A program made the position numbers and the translations under genes. Positions 25,108 to 40,539 of a stretch of DNA of 64,000 nt are shown here, in pieces. Position 1 is the first letter of the stretch, and the number at the start of each line of letters is the position of its first letter. The DNA lies in the NCBI GenBank assembly GCA_018881555.1, contig JACAXG010000055.1, positions 1,550,001-1,614,000 on the forward strand. Reading direction: 5' to 3'. The notes under the pieces are model-generated. The model was not told the DNA's origin. It saw nothing but the letters and a program-made list of their open reading frames with translations, and searched no databases. The stretch is from Amblyornis subalaris (taxonomy: Eukaryota; Chordata; Aves; Passeriformes; Ptilonorhynchidae).

Positions 25108-28100
25108 CTGAAAAAAAACCAATGTTTTTCTAAACAAGAATTACAACACACGTATATCAATATGTAACAGTAAATATATATAGTGTATTAAAGAACATTT
25201 CCCAAAGATAAGTCACACAAGCAATTCAGTTCATTTGATTTATGGGTAAACCAACTCAGGTAGAGATAAGCAGAGTAGCTCCTACTGCTATGTGCTTCTG
25301 ATGCTCAAGTTCACAGCGTACCATCTCCTGGAATTCCAAGAGTAATTCATTACAAAGAGGCAAAATACAGTTAATCTGAACCCATCAAAATTGCAGTTAC
25401 ACAACATTAACACAGATCATGATGGTCAGAATTAAGGGTACACTTAGGGAAGGCAGAAGGAATAAAACAGCAGTGCATAGTTAAAGCAGCTGACAGCTCC
25501 TCAAGTCTCTGCCAAGGAGGATTCCATCATGTATTACAAGAGCAAACAGACACCAGAGTTTATTGCTCAGGCACAGACTGACTCTCTATCCTCCAAACAC
25601 TGCTCTAGGCTCTTTGTGGAGAACTAGATTTCTTCATTTAGGAGGTTTTGACACATCAAGTTTCTGCCTTAAGCATTACTGACCATCTCAGAGAAAGCTT
25701 CTTATAAAAATAGCAGATCTTTGGAGACCCAAATCCTCAGCAGTCTTAAAAATAGCTTTATTACTTGTTGACAGAATAAATGAAACATTTTGGTATTCTT
25801 TTTGGCATTGAAAAAAATAACTGCGTCTTTAATACAACAACAACAACTTGATTGTTACTAAAATGGGGTAGAGGGTTGGCAGGTTTGCCATTCCTTCCAC
25901 TTCTTGTTGATAACAACACTTATCAGCTATCACATAAAAACTGTTCAAGCTATCTCTACAACAGAGGCTCTTTTAGTTGGAAATCCATATAAGAAAAAAA
26001 ATTATCTTCAAACAGGGCAACAGAAGTATCTGCAGAAACAGCAGCTGCTCGAGCAATTTGTTACTTTCTGCTCCCAGGATCAATTCCTCAACCACAGAAC
26101 AGCNGCTAAACCTTTGATTAGACCTAAATTCCAAAAAAAAAAAACCCATAAAGAACAAATATATTTCAAAACAGAAAATATGGTTAGTTGGGTTTTTTGT
26201 TTTGTCAAAACATCAGTGATAATAAAACAGGGAACCATGCCCACAAGAAGTAAATGCTGGAGTTATTTCTATACAGAAAGCTCTACCAAAAAGCTTGCAA
26301 GATGGTGAAATGTTTCTGCCAGTCCTCATAACAGGAAAAAAAATATTTGTGTTACCATGTAATGCTTCTTAAAAAAGCACAAGTGTAAATTACAAGACTT
26401 TTAGATCACAAATCTAAAGATGACACATTCATATAAAGGCCTAAAAAAACCTTAAAACACATTGCACTGTGTTACACTGATACATNGACTGTAAAAGCCA
26501 GAACACTCCCTAAACATGCAATGGTGTCACAGACTTTACACGAAAAACTGCTTTTAAGTGGCAGAACAGACTAATTAAAGTATAAGGCTAATGAGGGATC
26601 CTATCGTCCCAACACAGTAGGTCCAAAATTCTAGAGCAATTTCCAAATGTCAAAATTTCCAGCCTGTCTCTGTGTGCCACAGCTCATCTGTTACAAAGTT
26701 TTAGGTCTGGAATAGAATTCTCCAAAAAAAATCCATTGCAGTTCTCAGCTTCAGAGGATTAAGTGCTGAATATTGTCATATAACTTACAGGCTCAGTTTA
26801 CAATGATTAATTGGTTCTTCAGGTGACCAGTGAAGACCGTGTTTCATTTAACTACCATCTAGGATGGCTTAGTAAACTGTAACAAGAANACACACCTTTT
26901 ACCCTGAAGCCAGTGTTGAGTTAGTACTGAGGTACTGATCTCTCTGGTAGCAGTAACAATTTCTGGTAAATACAGCCCTGATCTCTGATTAAGTTACAAA
27001 TGTACATTCTTTCCTGGATTTACAAGAGATAGGCAAAGTATCATCGCCTTTCTCCTGGTTCTTCTCATTTCAAGCTGGTCTCCCATCACTTTATTGCTGG
27101 AACCTTTGGATGTTTGAAGACAGTCTCACTTTATCTGAAAATACACCTCCAATTTTCCTCAACATCAGCTTTGAGGTTCACTCATTCCCCCACTGTGAGC
27201 TTCGTACGGTTCCAGATCCCAGTGACCCAGGTTTTATTTCCATGCAGATGACAGATGTGCTCATCTACTGCTCTGCTTGCAGCCATTCTCTACTGCAGTG
27301 CTACTGTCTCACCAATTCAGCCTGGGTGCTACCAAGACACTGCTATATTGTTCATGATCTACCAAAATGTCAGGATACTTAGTAACATGACAATAACAAC
27401 TTCCTCTCTCTTTTTCACTCCATCTATCAAACATGTCCTCCCAACCAATAAGCAGGGTAAATTGTACCTGGTGCTGACCTTCTGGGATAAGAGAGGTGGC
27501 ATTTGACTGAAGACTACCCTTTAATCTCACTGTCAGCTGTCCAGATCAAGAAGCACAGTAAGAGCTTCTGAAATACGTGACCACAGGAGCTACACAAAGT
27601 CAGTGTGCAACAGACAATCTTGTAATTTCACATCACTGATCTGTTATATCCACATATTGGTGGGTTTAATATCTAAATTGTCCTCCAACTCTTGCCTTCT
27701 GTGTCCACACATTAAAAAGAATTTCATTTGGGCTCTTGGAAAATAGAAACCAAAATTAATCCAGATTCAAAGTTTTCCAACAACATTTGCTGGATATAAA
27801 CAGGAAAAAAAAATCCGTTTTACTTCAAACCAGGTTCCTTAAGGCTCCTTAAAATTTCATCTAGAGTTTATGCTGACATTTGTTTGCTTTCTACCATGAA
27901 TAACATGCTCCTAAGGAAAACATGCATTTAAGCACCTTGTAAAGTTCTCAGCTATTCTGAGCTAAAATGAAACTGTTTGATATGGCCTCAGAACCACCAC
28001 ACACTTATCTTAAGGTGANACCTTTCCTAATAAAATATAAGGATATTCAGTCACTTTGCCTTCCAAGTTAAAAATAAAAATGTTATCTTTCAGCAAATCA

Positions 28101-28197
28101 TCTCCAATTTTGCCTTCCATTAACAGTAAAATTCAAAATACATGGAGAATAACAAGCCCTTTCCTTTGTTGTCTATTAACATGTAAATCAGACTCAC
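25108..28197 (-). other. PTPN12 intron 2
   Basis: A 3.1 kb intron. A 134-codon open frame on the plus strand at 25904-26308 has no resemblance to a known family and contains low-complexity Lys/Gln runs, so it is treated as chance. No repeats were recognised. Confidence 0.85.
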
Positions 28198-28306
28198 ATG
28201 GCAATATATCCTTGTATCTATTCTTTTTAACATTTTCTTCTTTTTCTCCAGTGGCTGTTGGGTAGATCTTCTCTGTTCTGTATTTTGTTGATAATCTTCT
28301 TAACCT
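28198..28306 (-). CDS. PTPN12: PTPN12 exon 2, residues 34-69 plus first base of codon 70
   Basis: 109 bases. Acceptor TTTCAG precedes AGG, and donor GTGAGT follows a single T (phase 1). The translation opens [10 protein letters not shown] and closes N-R-Y-K-D-I-L-P. It holds Ser39 in an R-R-L-S context, the site known in PTP-PEST for PKA/PKC phosphorylation that lowers activity. It also holds the phosphotyrosine-recognition loop N62-R63-Y64, whose Tyr stacks on the substrate phosphotyrosine and sets the depth of the classical PTP pocket. Confidence 0.97.
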
Positions 28307-31300
28307 CTGAAAGAAAAGATTTATGTTATATTTTCAAGTCTCAAGATAAACATAACAGGTATTTTTCATTGATGAAAATGATCACTCGGAAAAAAACCTC
28401 TCCTTTTATAATAAAAATCTAATTATCCAGTACTTTTAGCACATCTACAGTTTATAACCAAGTTGAAGCCAGCTCTATACATCATGAGACATGGAACTTT
28501 GGAAAAGCCACTATAGCACCAGTATGGTCCATGGCTATATTTTACTTAGGAAATACACTGCCCTGTTGTGGAGTAACAACCATTAAGAATCCCTGTGAGA
28601 AACAGAAACATCTCAGGATACCTGAAGGAAGAGCACAGCACAGGCTGCCTCAAGAACAGCTGGTACTTGGCTCTGAGGCACAAGGCTTCCGACACTGACA
28701 ACTGAACAGAACCCAAAATCTCACATTTAACTGGTGCCAGCTCCTAACGCCCAACTCCTGTTGAGCTTCAAGCTCAAAGAAAGAAGGTCCCTGTCTCCCA
28801 GGCACAAGCTATTCACAATTAAGATGAGTGACAGGAGGTCTGCTGTATTCACAACAGTATGTCATTTTTTCCCCCTCCATCTATTTCAAATCCTAGAAAT
28901 TTGAGAGAGTCAAAACCTCTAATAATAAAAAACAGCCCCTGCCTTCCAGTAACCTAGGAAATAAAAAGATCAATCCAGCTTTTATCACCCCAAACAAGTT
29001 AGGCCTTTGCAACCTTAAAACTGAGGAGGAAGAGAAGAGTGTAAGTTCTCATTGAAAAAAAAAACCAATACAAGAAGAGCCAGTAGTGCTTGTTATTTTA
29101 AGACTGTGTAGACATCCAGATTTAAAAAGGAACACCAAAGAACTCAAAACTTAACTCTGGTGGTTGCAAAAGCAGCCATTCTGTTGCCACTGACATAGTG
29201 GTGGTATATAAGACTATCAAGGGGAAGACTGAATGTAGCTTCAAACAAGTTTAGCATCTTCAGTGAGTGGTGTTCTGCACATGGAGGAGAAACATTTCTT
29301 CGTGTTTCCCTCCCTCTATATTCAATGACTCATTATACACTTGAAGACTCAAAACATTCATGACTTGTGTTCTTTTGGGGAAGGGGAACAATGGGGGAGG
29401 TTTTTTGCTAGTTAAAAATGTAAATCTTGTTTGTCACTGACTATGCAACAACATACAGGCAGAAGGGTATTGTAAATAAGATTATCTGCTTGGAAAGCCA
29501 GTTTTGGTAGCTTTAGAAGAATTCAAGAAGAAAACACTTGGGACACTCATTGCACACTTCAATNAAAAAAATGATTTGGCAACTCAAGTCCTCCAATAAC
29601 TCCCTCATAATTAATTATGCAAATGGTGTGTCCTAGCCCCACCCAAAACCCCAAGGAAAAGAAGAAAACAAAATTTAGCATTTGTCTTACATTCAGAAAA
29701 ACATTTTCATGAAATTTATCTGGATAGAGTCAAAAGATACTAAATAACCTATGCAAATGTGGATAAAACTTGTCATTAATTTAATTAAATACACATCTAA
29801 TAAACCAGGAAAGTGGCATTTACAGAGCAAAAACAAATGGCAAGGTTAAATTAAAAAAAAAAAAAGCAAATCAAGTGGTACCAGTTTTCAATTTTTTTCT
29901 CTTCTGTGAGGACTTCATCACAGATTAAATCACTGAACACTAAAAAGAACAACAGAACTATCCCACTTTTCTTTTTCTTAAAATGAATTTTCTCAAGCAA
30001 CTTGCAATATTAGTCAATGAAGTAAAAACAGTAAATATCTGGAGGTGGAACAGTAACGCTCTGACCACACAGCGATCAAAGTACTAAATATATTATCTGA
30101 AAGCATTGCTACAGTGAGGAACAGGAAGATTCAATTCTTAAAAAGACACGTAAACAGTTCCTGGAAGCCTCCATGCAGACTGCACTTATCTTTGCAACAC
30201 TAAAACCAAATTCACAGCAGGCAGAGAAACCTNGTTTGTGACACAGCACAGACAAAGAATACCACTGCACACAGGAGACATTGTCTTATGTGACACTGAC
30301 CTTTGCTGAGTCAAAATAAAATACATCACTTGTGCTAAGACTGAACACAACCAGGAGTCTAGAAATAGCAAAATGAATGCATATAATTTGGCTATATCAG
30401 CTATGAACTGCAAGGCTGAGAAATAGTTTGAAACAGGCTATAAGCCCCAAATTAAGAGGAGAAAAAGAAAGCAAAGTCCAACAATGATACTTTCCAAGCA
30501 CAGTCATGAATATAATGTGTATTGTTACACATCTTAACATGGTTGTGAGTCTTAAAGGGGTTTTTGTTCCTCCATCTTACTGATTTTTATGGGACAAATA
30601 TCATGACTCTTCTTAAAAGAAGTTTAGAGAAAAACTACCTCTACAAACCACGACTAGAAGCAAAAGTTATTTTGCATGAGAAAGAACACACGCGAAGTCA
30701 GGTTAGGTATGAAAAAGCGCCCTTTTTGTTTTAGCCCATTTTGAAGGCATGCAAGAAAAAACACTTTCACTGATACAATTTGGATGAATTGTAAGACAAA
30801 AAGGCTCAAGTGACTAATAACTTTCATTTTCTAGAAAGCAATGCTATGAGAATCCAGCATAGCCCTCTCCCCTACATGATTCAATCTCGCCTGCTCTGCA
30901 ATCTGCTAAACAGACCAGAAAGTAGGATTAGCATAGCCCAGCTCCAAGGCAAAGCCTGGAAATGAAATACAGGTTGATTTTAACACACATCTGTTCCTAA
31001 AATACTTCAGGATTCATGCTTTTAATGCATGTTTGCCAGCTGCTCTGTGACATGGGTAATAGAAGATACCTAAGTACAGTCCTGAGAGCAATTTAAATGA
31101 GTAAGGAGCATTTTTTATGATTTATAGTAGTATCTGCTACATAGAATAATATCTATGTTATGCTTTGGAAGAGGAAGAATTGACTAAAGAGTAAGGAAAG
31201 AATTTTAAAAACTGAGCTTTGAACAGAGTACCCCAGGAATGGAAAAGTGCCAGACTCAGCAGAGGATTCCACCCTACATGCAATAGAGAATTCCTGCAGA

Positions 31301-33919
31301 AGGCTATTGCAGTGTGCTCACAGCCTGCTGCGGGATGCACGAGATCCAGTGCTTCCTAGGTTACAGCCCAGAGTGACCAGGAGGAGGAGAATGTACTCAA
31401 TAGCAGAACAGGGGTAATGACAGGGCAGAAGAGAAAAGAATTCTGTTCAGACTGCACTAAGCTGACAAGAAGACAGCCAGCAAGATCCGTCTCAGCCCGG
31501 TTTCATGCTAATTCTTAATAAACAACTGTCCACAGTACAAAGCAGCACTCATTTGGGTTAAGCCAGTAAACTGCCAAAATGCTTCCCAGAAGATACTCAG
31601 ATGCCAACAGCAGGGACATGAGAGGTCCAGCGTGGTGCCTNTGCAGATAACACTGGACGCTTCCGTGACGCTTGCCTATTCATTGGGACTGCTATTCTGG
31701 TACCACAAAAATCTTCATGGGTATATTCTCTTAAGAAGAAAACAGTCAAAAAGTAAGTATGATGAGCCACAAACACATACCTTAAGAACTACATTCACAA
31801 GGCCTTTAGTTCCACTCTCATTAGAAAAGCTCGGTTTTAATTCTGCTTATTCATTGCGTGACAGAAGTGGTTTTTGGGGTGGTGACAAACACCACATGTG
31901 ACAGTGGAGAGATGAGTTTTTGAAACAATTTAAGTTTCAGAAACATACTTCCAACTTCCACAGTGGTTTTACAATCTGTACTACAAATCTACTTCAGTGT
32001 TTTTACAAAAAGACAAACCAGCTTTTCAAAGCCAACTTGTGGAATCCTACCCGATTAAGAATAACTGTGCCCAATCAGTTCAGGAAATACAGATCTTTGA
32101 CTTTCATTGTCAGTTTATTTATTTATTTAACACTTTAGAAAGCCTGTAGAGACACACTGCCTAATATCATAGAAGTGCTGTTTGTGGATTAAAGAAAGCA
32201 TTTACATAGCCTACTGAGATTTGAAGAACTCACTTCAAAAGCATAAACCTTATTTAAGATACAAAAGTTCTTTTGACTCCTTTCCAGGCTTCTTTTCAAG
32301 GAGAACATGACAAATACTTCACCAGTTTCTGTTATCTCAAGTCCTCAAACTGCCTCCTAAGCTTTGTCTGGCATTTTTAATTGGCAAAACGTGAGATAAT
32401 CCAACAGTGATGTTTTGACTCTCCTTTCTGACCATTCCTGAGGAGCAGGACATACCAGAGTGTCAAACACCAGCTGCTACAATATTCCATGACACCCACT
32501 TGCCGTGTGACAACAGGCAACGGAACCAGGCTCAGGAAGCTCTACATGGCCAGCTCTNGCAGTGGTCTCCTGAAATTGCACCAATCACACAGGAACATGT
32601 TTTGTTTTGCAAAATTTCCCTAACTGTATCAAGAAATACTCAAAGAAACAAAAAATTAAAGAAAAGCTTCCATAAAAGTTACCTTAAAAATCAGAGCATT
32701 AAAAAAAGATACTAGGAAACCCTTAAAAAATGTTGTATTAATGCACTCATTTCATGAAATAAGACTGCTATTTCTATCATAAGGTGGACATTGCATTTTT
32801 CTTACTAACAGAAGGGGAAGAAAAGCACAAGAATTATGTGCAACTGTGGCCTCATTCAAATAATTTAGATAAACATTACTAGGGCAGGATACATTTCGTA
32901 GTACTTATACAGTGAGAAAAATGTACCTGTACAGAGCAATGTGAACCAAATTACCACACAAATGTCAAAATGACTATCTTCTGGTTATCTATAGCCAGAT
33001 TACACAGGTTTCAGATTCTGTACCTATGAACACAGAAATGCCAGAGATGCCTTTGGTGACAGACAGTTCAATGCAGACTTTGATATCACTGCTCAAATGG
33101 GGCTCTGGCTTCACAAAACTGCTTTGGTTCCAGACGTATTTTAGCTTCAAGTCCTTGCAAATCCAGCTAGAGTTTTCCTATACCACTTTCTCATCAGTGA
33201 GGTCTCTGGGAAACACCAAGACTAGCTGATGGTAGTAAACTCAGATAGAGAACGGACTATTCATGAGTGCCTGTGCAGCTCCAGGTTGCAATAGCAAGGA
33301 ATAAATGAACACAGTGAACACAACTTTGTCTTAGGAGTATTTGGAAAACAGCACAGACTTGTGACCCATGTCAATATTTCCCCATTGATTCCCATCAATG
33401 CTTTCAAACAGCAGNTGTTTGTAAGAATTCCTAGCGCTGATGAAGGAGGGAAAAAGCCTTCCCAAACACTAGTCAAACCCAAGCAATGAAAGGAGAATGA
33501 TTTGGTTCTGTAAAACTCCACTGTATCTCAACACTCACAGATGGCTTTGGCTACAAAAAAACAAGCTAGCAATTTGCACTGAACCTATTTCTCTGAAATA
33601 AAGCCCTGAAAGGAGATTGCAGGCTGAACTGACAGAAGGAGGAGTTTTCACTGCCTTGGCATTCTCTTCTGGCAACACCTACTAACCCTCGAGCTCTAAG
33701 TGCTCCAAGGGAATCTCTGCTGAAGTGATTAACAGACAATCCCTTGGAAGCTTTGTCTTCAGTGTTTCATAGCAGGACAACGATGAGTCCAAAAAACCCC
33801 ACTGCATTCCAGGAAGCTTGTGTGAACCACATAAAAGAAAAATCCCTCCAAAATTACCCAGACAACTGAAAACAGCATCATTTCAGTATTAGATTATATA
33901 GTATATTCTATGCAAGAGT

Positions 33920-33973
33920 TTGACTTCAATGATCCTTGTGGGTCCCTTCCAGTTCAGGACATCATATGATTTT
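33920..33973 (+). mobile_element. CR1 3'-end fragment
   Basis: A short stretch reading GATCCTTGTGGGTCCCTTCC, followed by a degenerate terminal ATATGATT, matches the 3' end of CR1 in plus orientation. Only about 50 bases survive. Confidence 0.75.
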
Positions 33974-35976
33974 ACAACATCTTAACTCTGATATTTTGTT
34001 AGAAAAGAGGTGAATTCATGTTATTGCATTAATTGGAGATTTCTATCCTATAAAGAAGCATCAGCCAAAGAAGACAATGCTGGTACATCCTCATGCAGAG
34101 AAGGCAAAATGACAGTACTGCAAGCACCCAGTTAAGGTGTACATTCTACTTTCTTCAGTATCACACTAAAACTAGAAACAGGTAAAAAATCCAGAACAAC
34201 AGCTTGCTCTCCACAACTGGGTATTATCAGAGTAAGCCCAACATTTCCCATCTTTCCAAACCTATATTTTCCCTAAGAAAAGTGTTAGATCCAGACACAT
34301 CGCCCACACTGCTAATAACTAAAGATAACTTTACACAGACATAATCAAAATGCGGGCTGATTGCTTCAAAAGTCTCCTTTCCTCTCTCTCATTTCTAAAA
34401 CCACTTTTATACTATCTGCATGTTAATCCTAGTCTAAACTAGCAGTACTATCAATTGCAGTTGCAATTAATTTATGTTCAGCATAATAGTTAAGCCACAT
34501 ACCTACTGCCAGTAATGCGCTAGTTTTACAAGGTTGGAGAAGACTAAGTAGATCTGTGGTTTGGTGATGAGCAAGGAAATAATCAAACAAAGCAGAACAT
34601 TAAATTACTAAAGCATAATACAGTTTTAGTTAGTAGGTTACTAATGTATGTTCTGAGGTATTTTAGAAAGTCCTGCAGCATACTCATTAAGAATTGGGAT
34701 TATAAGCTTCCATCTTTGAACCAATACTGTTTCCTCAGCACACTCATTTTTGCAGTGACTACCGCAAACACATTAGAACAAGCGAAAACATGCTGGACAA
34801 TGAAGCAGTAACAGTTCTTTATAGACTTTGAGTGAAGAACACAAAAATTTCTACTAGTATGAGAGCACAGGATTAGAAAGTTGACTGCTTTGGGTTGAAG
34901 TCTGGGAAGCCCCTTGATGCAAAACCAGAAAAGGTTAACATTAGCACAAACTACAAATAACAGGCTTCTTAACAGTTTTACAGCAATTCCAGAACAATTG
35001 TTGATAATTCAAAACAGAAATAAGCCTCAGACTTTTTGTAGCAAGATGATTTTCTGACTGCATAATATAAACCCAAACAGGAAACAAAGCACTTACAGAA
35101 ACAAAGAAATAAAACTCATAAACCAAGGAACCCCCTTGTCTAAAACCATGATTTCCAAGTTACTGGAATCATCATTTTCCTCTTATTCCTTGTACAAGGT
35201 TTTAAGCATGCTGACAGCACAAGTATATTAAAAACATCACATTTAATCTTGATTTAAAACAAAAAATGGTTATAGGTCTAGCTAAACTTCTCAAGAGCCA
35301 CTGTGACTTATCTAGGAGAGGTGACCACACTACAGTCCACTCTATCTAGACAGTCTATCTCTGAAGTCAATCAAATTTTGACATCCTGGATGTGACACTG
35401 ACACTGTCAGTGCAACATTTGAGTGAAGACTTCCACAGATCATGTCCTTCACTTGAAATGGAGATGAAGTAGATACTCGTCCTTGTCTCCCTTACACACA
35501 CCAGATTTAAAGTTTCTCAGGGAATTCAATACCCAACAGTTCTGCTGTAACAGGAACGGATACCAAAGTATCAATGTCCCCACAACCAGCCCGTGGAAGT
35601 CAAGAAGAAATTATCTAAAGGCAAGTTGAGACTTTTTCCACAAAGAACACCCCAAAGGCAAGAGGTTTTATTGCACGTCAATTAGGCAGCTAAAAGGAAC
35701 ACAAGCCATGCTTTTTCACGGCCACAGGAGAGAGGCTGGACCAGTCACTGTTGGTTATAGCTTTGTGGCTCTTCAGTGCTCATGTCTCAACTAACCTTTT
35801 GAAATAGTCAAAAGCACCCTGTGACAAGCATTCACAGGAAAACCTGCACAGCATATACATGTCAGGTACAATTCATATCAATAAATAGCATGAGGATCTA
35901 AGTAAGTACCAGCTAAGCCCCTCTCCTCGAAGAATATTGCAGGTTTTTAAACATATCAATTCTCCCTGAAATATTT

Positions 35977-36004
35977 CATCATCATCATCATCATCATCAT
36001 CATC
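35977..36004. repeat. (CAT)9 trinucleotide microsatellite
   Basis: Nine uninterrupted CAT units plus one base in intron 1. On the minus strand they read ATG/GAT repeats, which create an artificial poly-Asp run in a chance frame. Confidence 0.97.
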
Positions 36005-39000
36005 GCTCCCCACAGTCTTTACCATTCCCTTGCTTGCGATTTCACAGTATGTGGAATGAAGCATTAAGATCCACAGAGAATTTATCTTGCTTTTGTTTCT
36101 GCTCAGTGCTAAAGAAAAGGGGGGGGAACCAACCCAAATTCTCCTCCCTCTTCCTTCACAAGATGCAAAACCCTTCCTCTTTTCCCACGCCTTGGAACAC
36201 ATTTCCTTTAGGTCAGTGTTTGTTTTCCAAGCAATTCATACAAGGTGGAAAAAAAAAAAAAACAAAAACGCACCACCACTGAAACAGGAAACACTGAGCT
36301 TTCACTCCAACAGAAGTAAACTAGAATTTCCTACCTGCTAGTGCCCTGCTACCACAGCTGCCACGAATAAAGGCACAGGATAAAAGTCTTAGAGCTTTAT
36401 TAAAAACTTATTTAAGCCTTTTAATAAATCTGCAAACACGCACACCCTCCCTCAAAACAAGGTCTGCCTTAGCTGTTACGTCCTGCCTTCCAAAAAGAGT
36501 TTTAACAGCCATGTCTTGCCAACTTATCTGAAACACAGATCCTTGCCCTTTAAGACTCACACTGAGAATAACTTCAAGCTTAAAAGCTGGAGCCTAACAA
36601 CTGCTCTGAGTAAAAAGCATGGCGGCTTGTACAGTCAAGAAACATTGCAACTGAGATCTGGTTTTGAGTNCAAATCTCTAGAAAACATCTCTAGAGCTCA
36701 AAGGTGCTGTTCCTTTCAGTGAGATCCTTTGGCATACAGTGGAATTGCTATCCAAGGATGAGAGTTTAGCGTTAAATACGCAATTCCAATAAAAATATGC
36801 CAATTTTGTCTTTCCTCAGAAGTCTAATTTTTTTTAGAAGCAAGCTTGAACCTTGCATAGAAACACAGTATCTTTAGAGACTTTCAGCAGTTTAGAACCC
36901 ACACTATTCAGCAGGCAAGATGAGGATAGTNCTAATATAGTTATGTTAGCTCACAATTGGCATGCAAATTACTTTAATGACTACTTCCCCTCCAAAAAAC
37001 CCTCAATATCTTANAAATAAAAATGAAAACTGCGCTGAATCAGTACTTCCACGCAGCAACACATAAACAGGGAATATATAAGGGATTGTGAAAAAAGACA
37101 AGATAGCAAATAGAAAATACATTTTTACTATCTGGAGAAAACACACTATTTTCACTCCTTCTTTGAGGCTGTGTTTGGAAGCCAAGGAATGTGCTAGTTA
37201 TAAAGAGGCCATTTATGATAGAGTTCAATAGCATTTTAAGAGCTAGAAAGAAGTAGCCTCATTAAAGACACAAACTTGTACTAAGATTTCAACTGTAATA
37301 ACCCTAGCTAATAACCAGCACAATATTTATGGAGAGACAAAGGCATTTTGTGTTGTAATTTTTTACATTTGCAGTATCTGTCAATTTTTGCCTAAAAAAT
37401 TTGTCTCTAACAGTTCAGAAGCACACACCTTCCAAGCATAATTCTGGTTTCAAAAAGAGATTGGACAGGGAATCCAATGGCCAACAAAATTCTCATAATT
37501 TCAGCAGAAAGAGCTATAAAGCAGCTACTGAAATGAAACCAAAGTGGTAATGACTACTACAGAAATAATAAATCCAGACAATCCGTCATTCCCACGCATG
37601 ACTTTAAATTATTTCTCTCNATTAAAGTTCTTGCTTTAATGGCTGAACATTCAGGTAGCACTGCTAAATGTTCAAATGCTTGAACGATATGAACTCTACC
37701 ATTTGTTTCTGCTGAATTAAAAAAAAGGGTCCTTAAATCTTCTCCATACACGCTATATTGTNTGCAATTCTCTCCTACAAAAGCAACACAGGCATATACA
37801 CAGTATTACTACTAAGAGTACATATTATAGTATTAAGATAGTATGACCGCTCAAAGAGAATGTTTCTTACTTTCCTCATATTTTGTTCAACAACCACTTC
37901 AAGAAAAGGATAAGGCTGTCATGCTTCTCCAATATAGGCATTCATTGTTTGACATACTATTAACACTTTGTGTTCCATGGTAACCTTAATCCCAGGTATT
38001 CTCAGGCCATGCCAATCCAAAAGCAGCTAGCAAAAGAAACAGTTGTCTCTTCCGCAGCCCTATATCTTGATTTCATTACAACACCCAAAGACAAGAATAC
38101 TACAGTGAAGTTACCAAAAAGTATATGAAAATACTGTTTTAATAAAACAGTTTGAAGCTTAATCTTTTTAAAATCGTGAACATTTTTAAAGAAATTTTTA
38201 ATTCGGAAGACTCACAAATGCTTGTACCAAACTAAAGGGTCAAGTAAAAAAGTTTAGCGTACATCCTCTTAAAACCAGTGTTGAGAACTAACCCCTATAA
38301 TCNTCATACTTCTAAAATAAAGCCTTTATATAAAAATTTTATTCTGTACACCAAAAGCGCAATTCAAATTTTAAGTTATTTTCCAAATAGTTGTAGGATG
38401 CCTTTTTTTACATTTATATTTTGAAGAGCAAAGAAAAATTTACCTCATATGAAGCATATGCTCAATCACTTAAAGGTTTTTAAGTACCCCACAAGTTATG
38501 TTTGTTAGACAGCTAATATGAAAAATACAGCCCTTCTACAGTGCCAACTTTCAACAAATAGAAAGGTACTCAAGTCGACTGATAGAATGAATCTGGTTCA
38601 GGCAAGTGCCTTGTCAATCAAGCTGCTGATAAATTTAAAATAAACCTCAGCTGCCATTGCTTTAAAAAGATTAATATTTACAATCCAGAATGTACAAGTC
38701 GATAGTTTGTTTGGTAAACAANAGCAGAGGGTTTTTATCTGATATACAAACAACTTTATTCAACACCTCTGGGTTCTGGATGACAGATTTACTTCCAGGT
38801 ATTTCAGAAACGCACGGGAACACCTTCAGATCCCACCTCAAGATCCTTATCTATAATTCTCATCTATGTGGAATATGTGACTCCACTTCCTTTCTTGGAA
38901 AAGGAAGCTGTTCCAATCTGAGCTTCAAATAAGTATTTGATATGGTGCCAATTCAAAAGAAGAGTATGTGAATTTCTACAGGAACTCAGTTGAGACTAGT

Positions 39001-40539
39001 CTCTTTAGTTTGTTTTTACAAGGAAAAATTTAAAAAAAAAAAATCATCTGACTGAAGGGATTTCACAAGCAGAGTTTCTCAAAAAACTTCCCAGGCCAAG
39101 CAGGCATCTTCCTTCATGACCTCTTCAGCAAAGCAGTGCACAGCAACAGACATTTGATAACAAACTAGAAAACAGTAAGAGATGAAGATGGGAATGTAAC
39201 ATTAATCAAGCAGACCGGCTTTCAGAGTACATGAAAAAAGAATAAACCTAAAAAATGCCAAATAAAGTTGCACACTAGAAGTTATGAATGAGGGAAACAC
39301 AAANGTATACCATCACAAACAACTAAGTGACAACTCAAGTGTTTATAGAAGTCACCAAGGAAATAAAGACACAGAATAGTTAAAATGATAAATAAATGAT
39401 AACATCTATTTAGTAGTGAATTCAGCATGCTGGGAAACTAGAGATGGGACAATATAAAGTCTCAACAGATGCAAGGAGATAGACAAAAAATAGTTTTTCT
39501 TCTTAATTAACATAGCAGGTCAGTTACAGCTATGTTAATGTTATTGTTTTTTGATGGATTATATGTTCTTAATTTTCTTTGTGGTCAGAAATTAGTAAAA
39601 GTAATTCAACTTGAAATTAATGAAATTTTCCTCTTAGGACAGAAACATTCATATACTACTTTATCTATTGCTTGCATTGCCTAAGTGTCTTAGCACACAA
39701 AAAGTGTTAGTAGTTTCACTTTTTGTTTTCTGGTGCTTCATCTAAAACATGAATCCTTTTNTATGGCAATGGTTTTGGATGTAATAGTCTGGTTTTATTT
39801 GGGGATACTTTCAAAGTAACCAAAGAATGCTAGCAAATACTAGCATCTTTCAGGAAAATAAAAAAATCAATGTTTACTCTGGCCAAGGAAGCAGTATTTT
39901 CCTTTTAAAAACAGTCCCTGAACATTTAAGTCTAACACCCTCATCCTAAGCACTGTCAGCATATACTTTCTAGTATATATTTATACTTTGATTTTAAGTG
40001 CTAATTTAAGTTCCTTGAAAATGTCTCATTTTAACCTCATTTAGGAAGTTACCAGNTGGTCAACAAATCCAAACCCAATACATTATTGTTTCATGAACAC
40101 TAGTGCAGAACAATTTAAACACTCAAGAGATCAAGCGATAATCTGCAGCAATACTTAAGCATGGCATCTCCTGCTGTCAATCTTTAGGCAGTGTTTCTTT
40201 TCTCTGATAAAGAAATGTGGATTTTATTGCTTAGGAACTGAAATGTCTATTTTTGTCTTTAAAGAAATACTAACATTTTGATGAATATTTTCAGAAAGTT
40301 TTATTTCTAAGCACTGTTCTCTCTGCTTAAGAACATTCCTGGAAAACCTGTGGTTTTGTCAAAACTTCTCCTGCTACTTGGTTCCCAGTTAAACTAACAG
40401 ATGTCCAGGACGAGCTGCAAGGCAGCTATTAGGCAATTATTAGACTTCAAATTTCATGGAAAGAACAGGCACAGAACTGAAGGCAACTTAGAGGCACTGT
40501 CTGTCTCAGAGGTGAGACGCTGGTACACCTGCTCAGAGT

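Noticed and set aside
25904..26308. A 134-codon plus-strand open frame in intron 2
   Set aside because: The composition is AT-driven (Lys, Gln, Ile, Phe runs). There is no motif or splice support and it lies antisense to PTPN12.
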